Of a stretch of 64,000 nt of DNA, positions 24,002 to 34,159 are shown piece after piece. The DNA lies in the NCBI GenBank assembly GCA_025201805.1, contig MU619276.1, forward strand, positions 144,344 through 208,343. The letters run 5' to 3'. A program made the translations under genes and the position numbers. Under the pieces are notes generated by a model that saw only the letters and a program-made list of their open reading frames with translations, was not told where the DNA came from and made no database searches. The DNA comes from Parasitella parasitica. Taxonomy: Eukaryota; Mucoromycota; Mucoromycetes; Mucorales; Mucoraceae. How positions within the stretch are numbered: the first letter of the stretch is position 1; each line of letters starts with the position of its first letter.

Positions 24002-24088
24002 CAGCAAGAGCGGTAAATTTTGTCACTTTGAGACACAAAAAACAAATGTCCTTGGCAGCAAAGTGACAAAATTTACCGGTTCTCACTG
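24002..24088. mobile_element. 87-bp Tc1/mariner-type miniature inverted-repeat element
   Basis: Two terminal inverted repeats face each other over a 28-bp centre. The left arm 24002-24030 and right arm 24059-24088 share a perfect 20-bp core (CGGTAAATTTTGTCACTTTG) and begin CAGCAAGAG and CAGTGAGAAC respectively. A TA dinucleotide flanks each side (24000-24001 and 24089-24090), the hallmark of Tc1/mariner insertion. There is no coding capacity, so it would depend on a transposase in trans. It sits about 110 bp downstream of the bZIP gene stop. Confidence 0.75.
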
Positions 24089-24196
24089 TACTACCATTTT
24101 AATACGAAAAGAAATAATTGAATATATAGAAATTTACACTTATATGGGTGAGGAAGGGGATGGGAGGAGGGTTATAAATAATAGGTGCGATTTTAT

Positions 24197-25549
24197 CTAA
24201 CCTAAACATTCATTAAAATTGTCAGCACTGTTATTGTTATTATTGTTCAAGTCAGAGTTTTCTTCAGAAGGCACCATGGGGATTTGAGGCCTTTGTCTTG
24301 TCTGCAGCATGGCAAATAAATCATCTAAAACTTGGCCACTGTTGGCACTTGGTAAGAAGTCGTTGCTACTAGTGATGGTGGGCCCAAAATCGTCCTCAAA
24401 GAAGGGGTCAAAATCAAAGTCGAGATCGAAATCACCAGCGCCAGGCGGAGGCACCATAGTCTCCGAATTGCTGCCATCCTTACCCCAAAATCCTGTTAAG
24501 GGATACTGCAGTTGAGCTTCTTCACGTTGCTGTTGCTGGGCAGATATTAATAGAGGATTGTCTGTGTTATTGTGCATTATTGCGTTAACAGCAGCAGCGT
24601 TGTTTGCGAAATTCGTGCCAACATTTGATATTGGTGCTTGGCCCATGACAGAATCATCCAATTTGCGTCGCTTGCTAGCATCATCTAATTGCAGTGAAGC
24701 CGTTGTGGTATCGTTTACAATCAAAGCGGGATTGCGGTCGTTCAAGTGGTACGGTGAGGACTCTGGCCCTAGTTTTGGTGCTCTCAATGGTAATGGTATA
24801 CGTGTGATTGACCCTGTCTCATTGGGTACGTTGCTACTCTGGAGAGTGTCATTATCCGCTGGCTCTGCTGTCTTTTGTTCATGACGCAGCCTTGAATCTT
24901 GATGAGGTCGCTTTGCAGTGGTTGATGATGATGTAAAGTGGGAGGGTGATGCACTCTCTCTGCGTGTCATCACTTCACCTTCACTGGCTGGGGCTGTCGG
25001 TAATGACATTGATCTTTCAGACCTCGTTCTTGTCATTGCATCGGATTCAGCGATTGGAGGTGTTGATAGTGTGGTTGTATGTGTATCATTATGATTTGAT
25101 CTCTCTAGTTCAGCTAATTTGCTAGCGTCTCCTCCTGATAATACAACTACATGATGCTCCAGAGTAACTACTCTCTGACGAAGTTCTCCATTCTCCTTGC
25201 GTAACTTTTCCATTTCCTCCTGCCAACCCTCCATCTCCTTTACTTTGATTTCTAAATCCTTGATATATTGCTCTCTACGTTGTCTAAAAGCCTTTTGTGC
25301 AGCTCGGTTTTGAGCAGCACGTTTGGATGGAATTACTGCTCGAGAGCCGCCTTTGCTGTTTTTAGAGCTTTCGTATTCATGCGCCTGCGCTGGTGGAGAA
25401 ATAGACTGCTCTTGTTGATTTGGCGGATGCGATGCGGAATGCTGTAGTGGTATTGGCTGCTGCTGGTGTTGAGGCTGCTGCTGGTGTGGATGCTGATGTT
25501 GCTGCTGAGGCGGCAGCGGTAACACAGACCCAGGTGGCCTTGATACCAT
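24197..25549 (-). CDS. bZIP transcription factor, fungal AP-1-like, 450 aa
   Basis: DNA-binding regulator. Residues of about 75-140 hold a bZIP: basic region SKRAAQNRAAQKAFRQRREQ with the fungal AP-1 pattern NxxAQxxFR, followed by a leucine-zipper helix (IKDLEIKVKEMEGWQEEMEKL). The N-terminus is Gln/His/Pro rich; the middle is Ser/Thr rich; an acidic Phe-rich patch (FDLDFDFDPFFEDDF) near residue 390 may activate transcription. Compared with Yap1/Pap1, the C-terminal cysteine-rich redox domain is not evident: the DDLFAMLQ segment stands where a DLC motif would be expected, and only one cysteine (ECLG) is near the end. Peroxide sensing of the Yap1 kind is therefore doubtful. Single exon; ATG 25549 is chosen, though upstream codons are open. 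Confidence 0.85.
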   Translation of the reverse strand: MVSRPPGSVLPLPPQQQHQHPHQQQPQHQQQPIPLQHSASHPPNQQEQSISPPAQAHEYESSKNSKGGSRAVIPSKRAAQNRAAQKAFRQRREQYIKDLEIKVKEMEGWQEEMEKLRKENGELRQRVVTLEHHVVVLSGGDASKLAELERSNHNDTHTTTLSTPPIAESDAMTRTRSERSMSLPTAPASEGEVMTRRESASPSHFTSSSTTAKRPHQDSRLRHEQKTAEPADNDTLQSSNVPNETGSITRIPLPLRAPKLGPESSPYHLNDRNPALIVNDTTTASLQLDDASKRRKLDDSVMGQAPISNVGTNFANNAAAVNAIMHNNTDNPLLISAQQQQREEAQLQYPLTGFWGKDGSNSETMVPPPGAGDFDLDFDFDPFFEDDFGPTITSSNDFLPSANSGQVLDDLFAMLQTRQRPQIPMVPSEENSDLNNNNNNSADNFNECLG

Positions 25550-26618
25550 ATAATTAAACGTTTCAGGCGCATGGTCTGTTTATCGAGAAAATAATGAGCA
25601 TTCCCCATGCATTTGCATATTGCAAAAACATATACCTACCTATGGGAATCATCCATGGCTGATTGCTGTGATTGCTACTATTGCTGCTGTTCATGTTTTA
25701 CGCTTTTTCTTGTCCAATTTCTATAGTGATTTTTGTTTTAAAGGGAAAAGTATCATAGCAACGAAAAAAGTTAGCATTCAGCAAAACATTTCCGATAAAT
25801 TGATGTTTACCCTGTCAATGCAAGTTGAAACAATGAGAAATAAGGAATATATGAATAGGGTACCGTTCAAGATAAAAGTGCAAACATACAAGTTATCGCT
25901 GGATGATTTTTTTTTTTTGTGAGTAATGAGATCTAGCCAAAAAAACGCAGACTTTAAGCTGAATAGGTAACTTTGACACCTTCTTGATTTTTTTTCTGGT
26001 AAATGATTTACAGTGTCAAATACAGAAGGGAAGAGAGAAAAAAACCCCCCTCCTGCCCGAGAAAACTCACAAGAAACAGAAAAAAAAAAAAAAAANNNNN
26101 NNNNNNNNNNNNNNNAAAAAAAAAAAAAACTCGGTAAAAAGCCAAACCGAACATGCTTTATTGACCTCGCTCATATGATTGGACAAATCAGATACTAGAA
26201 AGGGATATTATCACAGAGACTGAAGAGGTTGCAATCAATCATAATTCTTGTAAATGCAGCGACATACAGTAGCAAAATGCTGACATGGCAAATGAATGCA
26301 GCTGCAAAAAAAAATTTTGTGATTTTCTATATTATAGCCTTTTGAGATATGGCATAAATTGGAAAAAGAAAAAACTGGGTTTTCGTTCCACTTTCCACTT
26401 TCCATGGAAAGAACAAAATCGACTGACTTTTTCCATGTTCATGGGGGGGGGAGGGTGAGCAGGTATCACAAAAAACTTGCTTATGAAATCAACTGAGTCA
26501 CATCCCGCCTAACCCAGATTTACTCGTTCATTTCCATCAAATGTAGATATAAAAAGGGAGTGGAGCCTCCACAGAAACTTTCCCTTTTTCTTGATTATAA
26601 TTTATCATTACAGCAAAA
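25550..26618. other. Intergenic region with a 20-N gap and galactokinase promoter
   Basis: No gene seen. A poly-A tract interrupted by 20 N (26096-26115) marks an assembly gap. A G9 run is near 26443. TATAAAAAG at 26548-26556 is the likely TATA element of the galactokinase gene, about 65-70 bp upstream of its ATG. Confidence 0.55.
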
Positions 26619-28228
26619 ATGTCATCTCCTGTTCCCTCTTTCGGCTCTCTCGACAAGATCTACGACCCTGCGGCCGTCCCCAAACAAGAGTAAGTCATCT
26701 CACAAAGGGAAGCATTTTGCATGATTTCTCACCAAAAAGTATTACACAGCCAACGCTACAAGAAGCTTATTGCTGAATTCGAGAAAGTTCATGGTCGCAA
26801 GGCCGAATTCGTTGTTCGCTCTCCTGGTCGTGTCAATTTGATCGGTGAGCACATTGACTACTGTGGTTTTGGTGTGCTTCCTATGGCCATTGAGCGTGAT
26901 GTGATCATTGTTGGTGCTACTACTGATGATGACTCCAAGGTCCGCATTGCAAACGTTAATCCCAAGTACCCTGCAAGAGAATTCGACTATGAGGGCAAGG
27001 AAAAGGTTGTTACTATTGACTCTTCTGAATTGGAGTGGTCCAATTACTTCAAATGTGGCTACAAGGTAAGCTTGAACTGGTTTCATGGGGGGGGGGAGTA
27101 GGCGAATGCGTGTATTCATGTTTCGGTTGGTTTCATTAGGGCATGCTGGAGAAGTTCCAATTGGATAAGCCCAAGGGCCTCTTTTTGATTGTTGATGGCA
27201 CTGTCCCTGCTGGCGGAGGACTTTCCTCATCTGCAGCCTTTGTTTGTGCCTCTGCTTTGGCCGTTGTCACTGCCAACAAGCTGACCATTTCCAAAACTGA
27301 ACTTACTGAGATTGCCATTGTCGCTGAGCGCAATGTTGGTGTTAACTCTGGTGGTATGGACCAAAGTGCTTCCGTTCTATCTGAAAAAGACTTTGCACTT
27401 CATGTTGAATTTGTCCCCAAGTTGCACACTACGGCTGTTCCTTTGCCTGCCACTAGTCCCAAGTTAGCCTTTGTCATTGCTAATACCTTGGTCACCGCTG
27501 ACAAGTTTGTAACTGCTCCCCGCAATTACAATCTTCGTGTCGTTGAAACCCACATGGCCGCTCTCTTCCTCGCCAAGAAGCTCGGCTTGCCTGCTGTTGA
27601 TACTCTCAAGGAAGTGTATGATCTCTATTACAAGGATTCTTCTCTCAGTGACGTCGAAAAGTTCACTGATCTGCTCAAGAAGGCTGAAGAATTCTATCCC
27701 AAGGACAACACCAACAATAATGGTTATACCCTCGAAGAAGTCTCCAAAATGCTCGATGTTCCTGTCAAGGAACTTCAAGACAAGTATATGACACGTTTCC
27801 CCGTGCAAACTGATTATTTCCGTCTTGTCCACCGCACCAAGCACGTCTTGTCCGAAGCATCTCGTGTCATTGAATTCCACAAGGCCTGTGAAACTGGCCA
27901 GGGCGAATCCACTCTCAAGGTTTTGGGAGACCTTATGAACCTTTCCCAAGAGTCTTGCAACAAGTTGTTTATGTGTTCCTGTCCCGAAATTGATCAGGTT
28001 TGTGAGGTTGCTCGCAAGAACGGCTCGCTGGGCTCCAGGTTGACTGGTGCTGGATGGGGTGGAAGTACCGTTCATTTGACCACTGAAGATAACGTTGCTA
28101 ATCTCATTGATCACATCAAGAATGACTTTTTCCGCAAGGTTTACCCCAAAATCACTGAAGAGGAGTTGGATGATGCCATCATTGCCACTAAGCCTTGTTC
28201 TGGCGCTGCTATCTACACTGGTTTTTAA
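26619..28228 (+). CDS. GAL1: Galactokinase (GHMP kinase family), 491 aa
   Basis: Phosphorylates galactose at C1 with ATP, first step of the Leloir pathway, in the cytosol. Three exons: 26619-26689, 26750-27065, 27140-28228. Family motifs in order: GRVNLIGEHIDYCGFGVLP (galactokinase signature), GTVPAGGGLSSSAAF (GHMP ATP-binding motif) and GSRLTGAGWGGSTVHL (motif 3). GVNSGGMDQSAS carries the catalytic Asp region. Length is close to the Gal1/GALK2 class, so N-acetylgalactosamine kinase activity cannot be excluded. Codon bias is strong. No other GAL pathway gene (uridylyltransferase, epimerase) is in the window. Intron 2 contains a G9 run. Confidence 0.93.
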
Positions 28229-28557
28229 GCCCTCATCTTTTCATCATTTTGTAACATTACATTAAATCACCTTTTTTTTGTTCATATTTCTCAATTTTGT
28301 AATTAAATAATAATAATAATAAACCCCCATTTTTACTTGGAATCAAACTGTTCGTTTAATCTATTTCCAAGTATCTACTGGCTAGTGAAAAGAGAATATC
28401 ACCCAATTTATGCACTCAAACATATGAACAAGACTCACCCCCGAGCGGCGCTTTTTGTTTTGCTTTTTTCGCTCAAGAGTTACTTTTGGGCTGTTTTTTA
28501 CCGTCTATTACCAACGGGAAAAATGAATCCATCCCGAGCCTTTCTTTATTTATACGA

Positions 28558-30373
28558 CTATCCAAAATTAATGCCTTGTGCTAAAGGAAGGGTACCCGAG
28601 TAATTGATGGTGCAAGTACCGCGTCTACAATATTGTTTCCAGCTATCACTGCCACTTTCACGGCCACCACCAGTTTCTTTTTCACCTCCAAACGCACCTC
28701 CAATCTCTGCACCGTTGGTAGGAATATTGACATTGATAATACCACAATCAGAGCCAGACGGGCCGATCCATTTAAAGATAGTAGATGGGTTGCTAGTAAA
28801 GATGGAGCTGGATAAGCCTTGAGCGACATTATTGTTGATAGCAATGGCTTCATCCAGAGTCTATAAATACGGATAAAGTTAAAATCCTGTAGTCGTATAG
28901 CCACCAAAAATTTACCTTGTATGTCATTGTGTGCAAAATTGGAACAAAAGACTCATTTTGAACAACCTCCATGTCAGGACGTACGCGAGTCATGGTCGGC
29001 TCCACAAAGTTACCATGCTTCAAAGGCCCATCCTCAATCACCTTGCCACCAATGATGATTTCTCCTCCCTCTTGCTTGACCCTTTGTAAAGCGTTTTTAT
29101 AGATTTCAACTGCTTCCTTGGTATGAAGAGGGCCACAAAGAACACCTTGATCCAAGGGATCGCCGACTTTGACCTGTTTGTAAGCCTTCTTTAATCTCTC
29201 AATCAGGGTATCATACACAGATTCTTGCACAATCAAACGACGAGTCGTAGTGCAACGCTGTCCCGCAGTACCCACAGCTGCAAACAGAATGGCTCTGGCA
29301 GCCAGATCTAAATCACAGTCGTCTGTCACAATCAAGGCGTTGTTTCCTCCAAGTTCCAGGATAGAGCGCCCAAATCTGCCCTGAACCACTTTGCCAACCT
29401 CTCTACCGACGTTGGTAGAGCCAGTAAATGAGAGCACATGTGCACGTTTATCTGCTGTCATGGCACTGCCAATATCAGATCCACCAGTGACTAAAGCACA
29501 CAGCGAAGGAGGAAGGTTATGCTCTTTGAGCGCATTGGCAATGATACGAGTAACAGCGATAGAGACTAGCGATGTTGTAGGAGCAGGCTTCCAGATAGTA
29601 CCATTGCCTGTGACAAGAGCAATAGCGCAATTCCAGCCATAAACAGCGACGGGGAAATTGAAAGCGCTGATAATACCTACTGTGCCCAAGGGGTTCCAGG
29701 TTTCCAACATGGCGTGACCCGGTCTTTCTGAAGGAATCACAGCACCTTGGAGCATACGTGAAAGGCCCAATGCGTACTCGAGAATATCAATGTATTCTTG
29801 CACCTCTCCAATACCTTCAGGCAAAATCTTACCCATTTCTAAAGCAACCAGCTTGCCCAAAGGCTGCAAGTTTTCAACCAATGCATTTCTCATTGTCAAC
29901 AGGACATGGCCACGTTTAGGAACTGGAAGCTATGTAAAGATATGCAGTGAGCTACATGCTCCACTTTCTACACACCCTCACACGATTTGTATATTTACCT
30001 CTCTCCAGATCTTTTGAGCTTCTGCTACTTTTTCAAAAGCAACATTTAAATCATCAGTGGTTCCCTACATTTGTAAACGGATGTAGCGTGAGAAAACTAC
30101 ATCTGTGGTAGAAGCATACACACATACCGTAATCACTTCTGCAATCACTTCGTTGTTGACAGGGTTGTAGGAAGGCACAATGGGACCTGATCCTTTCCAG
30201 TCCCCATCAAAGACGCCTTTGTTGTTGGTCTTGTCCAATCCAAGCGCCTCAAATACAGACCGGTGCTTATCAAAGGCGGATAAATAGCGGGCGTTGGTTA
30301 AAGGGGCACAGTTTCGCACCAGCTTGTTGGCTGCATGAATCAATGGGCGCGATCTTAATATCTTGGTAATCAT
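28558..30373 (-). CDS. ALDH7-type aldehyde dehydrogenase (antiquitin-like), 542 aa
   Basis: NAD-dependent oxidation of aldehydes; the family oxidises alpha-aminoadipic semialdehyde in lysine catabolism. Four exons (30373-30128, 30064-29999, 29929-28916, 28860-28558) sum to 543 codons. Marks: NAD-binding and active-site segments [23 protein letters not shown] and GQRCTTTRR (catalytic Cys), plus the ALDH7 C-terminal block [18 protein letters not shown]. The N-terminus ([21 protein letters not shown]) is Arg-rich without acids and looks like a mitochondrial presequence. The start gives this presequence and a family-like length. Confidence 0.93.
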
Positions 30374-31677
30374 GTTTGTTAAAAAGTAGAAAAAGGAAGA
30401 GAAAGCGAGAGAACGACAGAAATAACAAAACATCAAGTTTATATATGCAGGCACGTACAAGCTAGTGTCTGTTGTTATAGTGATGGCTAGTTGGGCTAGG
30501 CGGGAGCGTGGGAATAACAGGCATCGAGCCTGCGAACAAATGCTGGCTATTTGTTCCTAAAACGGGAACCACTGTATCGCTGCCAAATGCATGTACCTTA
30601 CAATATGGAAGCCAATGACGTATCGGCGTTACAAGTTTGGTTGAAAAAACGCAACAAACAAAAGAAGGGTAATCAAGCAAAGACCTGACTAGGGACCCAA
30701 GTTGGAAACAAGCATTTTGAGAAACACATCGTAGAAGAAAAAGTATGACCAGAGCCCTAATTCTCTTGAATTTCAAACATGAAAGCAACAGATAAAGTTC
30801 TGGTCCTCGCCAAAGCTTGCATAATTCATACTTGGAAGCACAATGTCTTTCCAGTAATAGTGATTCCCAAAAAAAACGATTTCGTCAGGACATAAAGTGA
30901 TGTGGTTTACCGGCATCTTTAACACCAAGTAAAGTATCACTGAACCAGTCGGTACAATAATTCCATGTACCAAAGTTTTATTGCCAAAAACTAAATAGCT
31001 GTGGTCTTTTCTGTTGCTCAGATCCACGTAGAGCCGTTTTTCCCATTGCATACTTGCTTCCTGATGCACCCTCTCAATTTTTTTTAGACATGGAAAGCAT
31101 GCTCAAATCGCCTTACCAGCCCTTGTATACCGTCCATGGACCAAGATAACTGGAAATCATTTGATTGAAATTTTCACCACAAGAATCAAGACGTTTGTTA
31201 TAATACATCATAAAAAGCAGCGCTCACAACAAATGTCTTTTGTTTCACCTCATTGTTTATTAGGTTGCAACGCAAGCAATTATTTCGATATGCTGTCTCA
31301 CAAACTTCGTTAGTAAGCTCACAAGTTAAGCATATAGCAAGATGCAGACTCAAAAATATCAGAGCTGTAGGACATACTTTGTATGGAAAACCAGGAGACA
31401 TGTGGGAAAAAGCTAGATCAGATTTCAGGAATGAATCCCCCTGCCCTTTTTTGCCGCCCACTCAAGCTCCACTTTGTTATCATGCAGGTACTTTTACACA
31501 AGCTGGAAAAGTAAAAGCATCCAATGGGGATCCATGAGCTTTCCTTTTATTTGAAACGAGTTATAAATGTTGATTTTATTAAAGTATAGAAAAAATGGCT
31601 ATTAGCAAGCACAGAATCAACATTGACCAAGAAACAATATACATGCTCAGTTAAACAGTACATAGGGATTCTTTGTT
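30374..31677. other. Intergenic region with unexplained minus-strand open frames
   Basis: No recognised gene. On the minus strand 31069-30773 encodes 98 aa with protein-like composition (NKTLVHGIIVPTGSVILYL, ITLCPDEIVFFGNHYYW) but no family that I know and no clear splice partners. An 8-bp perfect hairpin (GAACAAAT / ATTTGTTC, 7-nt loop, 30534-30556) is followed on the minus strand by a 5-bp stem-loop, superficially tRNA-like. It may hold transposon debris. Confidence 0.35.
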
Positions 31678-32084
31678 TTACTCCACTACACGAGCACATG
31701 AATACAACATGCATACGCACACACATTACAACGAAGATCACTTACGTAAAATATGTTCTTCAACAAGTTTTTGTCTGTCTGGACGCTCATGAAGTTCCTT
31801 GTTGAGTTTATCAGCAATTCTGTGTTTCTCTAATTCATCACGGTGTTGTTGAATGGCGGGTGCTATCTTTGGATCTGTAGCAAATTTATAAAAATGGTTA
31901 TATTGATAACGCCTCTCTTTGCTCCTAGATAAACATACCTTTCATGATGTTTCTGTCGACCAAGTCTTGAGCGTTAGGACGGTTAGCCAACTGCTCTTCA
32001 AGAGATTTATTTTCGGGTACAGCTAGATGCATTATAAGTTGTCGCATCTATTTTGTCAGTATATGTCCGTAGCCACTTACTCAT
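31678..32084 (-). CDS. Small RPEL-repeat protein, 74 aa, with 4-nt and 8-nt terminal coding exons
   Basis: Two RPEL motifs fill the protein: LEEQLANRPNAQDLVDRNIM and LNKELHERPDRQKLVEEHIL, joined by a charged helix (DPKIAPAIQQHRDELEKH). RPEL motifs bind monomeric actin in MRTF and Phactr proteins, so an actin-related role is likely. The best model has four exons: 32084-32081 (ATGA), 32022-31939, 31874-31746, and 31685-31678 (ends L-E-stop), totalling 75 codons with good donors (GTAAGT, GTATG, GTAAG). An alternative start at 32034 (MHLAVPENK) inside intron 1 is in frame and would avoid the tiny first exon. Divergent from the SLC35C1-like gene. Confidence 0.75.
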
Positions 32085-32532
32085 ATCAAATAGTTTCAAA
32101 TGTTTAGAGCCGAGGAGAGGAAAAAAAAAAACAGAAAAAGAAAAAAGTAAATAACCAAATGCCTCTTTTTATCCAGATGATATGTATCACGCGTGTTGCT
32201 GTATGCTGTACATGATCCCACCAGACCTATGTTAATCAAACAGAAATGACGTCGATTCTCCTTTATCGCTTGGTGCTGGCAATCCAAACAAAAGTTCACA
32301 CTTCCTGTTGGCTCATGAGAGTAAGACCGTTCTTGATACGACTAAAGCTAATCCACAGGCGGTTGTATTTTATTTAGTTGGTGTGCTTTGATTTTATGAT
32401 GTGTAAAATAGACTTTGCTTTTTGGTGGGCCTTGTGGAGTTTCACTGCTGTTCAGCCTGCGGATTCGTCCCAGTCACAGAAGCATCAGACAGACATACGG
32501 TGCATGCTCTTTCTTTCTTGGAATCCAACAGC

Positions 32533-33780
32533 ATGTCAAATAGAATAGGAGGCCTACCTTTACCGGCAGGCTCTCTTTCGAGCAAAAGAACGGGAGGAGG
32601 AACAAAGCTATTTGTGAATGCAAACGGAACGGTGCTCTCCTCGGTATCAACATACATCGCAGCTTCGATCTTATCAACGTTTGCCAACAAAATGCTGTTT
32701 ACTTATTCCGAATACAAATTTCCATATCCTTGCTTCACAGTCTTTTTCCAGCTTGTTATTTCGCTGATACTTATGGCTGCATGGAGCCACGTTGGACTAT
32801 TGTAGGTGGTTTACTACTATTCTTTATTCTCTATTTTTTTTTTTTTTTCACCGTCTGTTTGTTCCCTAGCAACCATACATTGCCTCGAATACCAATATTA
32901 AACTGGGATTCTGCAGTGGCGATTCGCGTAGCGCCATTGACCATTGTGTTCATCTGTGTCATAATATTCAATCCTCTCTTCCTGCAGCATGTCGAAATCA
33001 CAACATATCACTTTGCCCACTCGCTCACTATCGCTTTCTCGATCGTATTTTCATACCTAATGCTGCGAATAGAGCAACCACAGCGGATAGTGTCAGCAAG
33101 TGTAATAGTCATCTTTGGTACCTGTATAGGGTCCATGGGAGACCTTAATTTCTCACTTGTAGGTGCATTTTATACTCTATCGTGGCCTGCTGTAGTGGCA
33201 TTGTATGGCATCTATCTGAAAAAGACGTTGATCGCATTGAAAAACGATTTATGGTAAGCAAATCCAACGCAAATCAAAAGTGCAGCACCAACAACAAACA
33301 CACAGGGCGCTTGTGCAGTATAATACTGTCATGGCAACTGCAATTATGGTGCCTCTTGTCTTGCTCTCTGGAGAGCTAAACGAGATATTCTCCACTGTTT
33401 GGTTTTGGGATGAATTTGGATTCTGGTTACAGATGTTTATTACCACCCTGACTGGATTTGGTGTTACTATCTCGATGCTATTATTATTAATGCATACATC
33501 CCCCCTGACGTTAAGTGTGGCCAGCGTGTGCAAGGTAAGGCTCATCAGTCAGGCTGCTTGGCTGATTCATTTGGTAATGTAAAATGTGATAGACAAGTAT
33601 ACAGGCTCTTGTTGTGGCTGTCGTGTTTGGAAATCGAATGACAATGCTTGTAAATATCGCTGCGGAAAAAACACTACAGAACACTCATTTCTTTGTCCTT
33701 AGAATACGGGTGGCATGGCTATCTCGCTCGCTGGATCAGCTTATTTTGCTTATTTGAGATCTGCGGAATCAAAATTCTAA
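32533..33780 (+). CDS. Nucleotide-sugar transporter, SLC35C1 (GDP-fucose transporter)-like, 334 aa
   Basis: Multi-pass Golgi membrane protein of the drug/metabolite transporter superfamily. Five exons (32533-32801, 32870-33253, 33306-33534, 33605-33649, 33703-33780) sum to 335 codons. About ten hydrophobic segments. The family pattern is clear: TYIAASILSTFANKMLF (helix 1), IRVAPLTIVFICVIIFNPLFL, TYHFAHSLTIAFSIVFSYLML, TGFGVTISMLLLLMHTSPLTLSVASVCKA and a final helix before NTGGMAISLAGSAYFAYL. Mucoralean walls and exudates contain fucose, which fits a GDP-fucose carrier, but substrate specificity cannot be read from sequence. The ATG at 32533 is preferred to 32422 because upstream residues are not family-like. 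Confidence 0.85.
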
Positions 33781-34100
33781 CCTGCATGCCGGACCTGGTC
33801 GTTGTTGAGAATAGACGGCAATAATACGGTATTGTTATAATAATAAAAGCAAAAAGCCCTTCTATAACAAGAGCCGTTGTGGCACTGTTTGCATTATACA
33901 TCAACAGCCAAAAAAAAAAAAAAAAAAAAAAAAAAAACGCGCCTATTTGTTTATGCACTTTTGCTTGCAATCATGTATTATATAACCTAAGCCTAAATCG
34001 TTGCTTTAGTTGGAATCTTGCTTTTCTCAGTTTGATTGTCTATAAATAAGCTGTCTGCATCAAACTAAGCCTTGGGATCAATACCAAACACCTGAAAATG

Positions 34101-34107
34101 TATATAA
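34101..34107 (+). promoter_or_regulatory. TATA box of the kelch membrane-protein gene
   Basis: TATATAA about 55-60 bp upstream of the ATG at 34160, in a spacing like those of the CsbD-like and galactokinase genes. Confidence 0.45.
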
Positions 34108-34159
34108 ACGACAAGGCTATAGACAGCAAAAACAACATTTCCCATATTTATCACAAAGC

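Noticed and set aside
27464-28114. Antisense frame over galactokinase
   Set aside because: Mirror of a strongly biased coding region; no start context or domain.
30500-30580. tRNA-like set of hairpins on the minus strand
   Set aside because: A T-arm-like stem-loop and an 8-bp hairpin are present, but the loop is CTCGATG rather than TTCRANN, no 7-bp acceptor stem pairs, and position 33 is not U.
31198-31537. Overlapping plus and minus frames of about 90 aa
   Set aside because: Both fully overlap and neither shows a recognisable domain.
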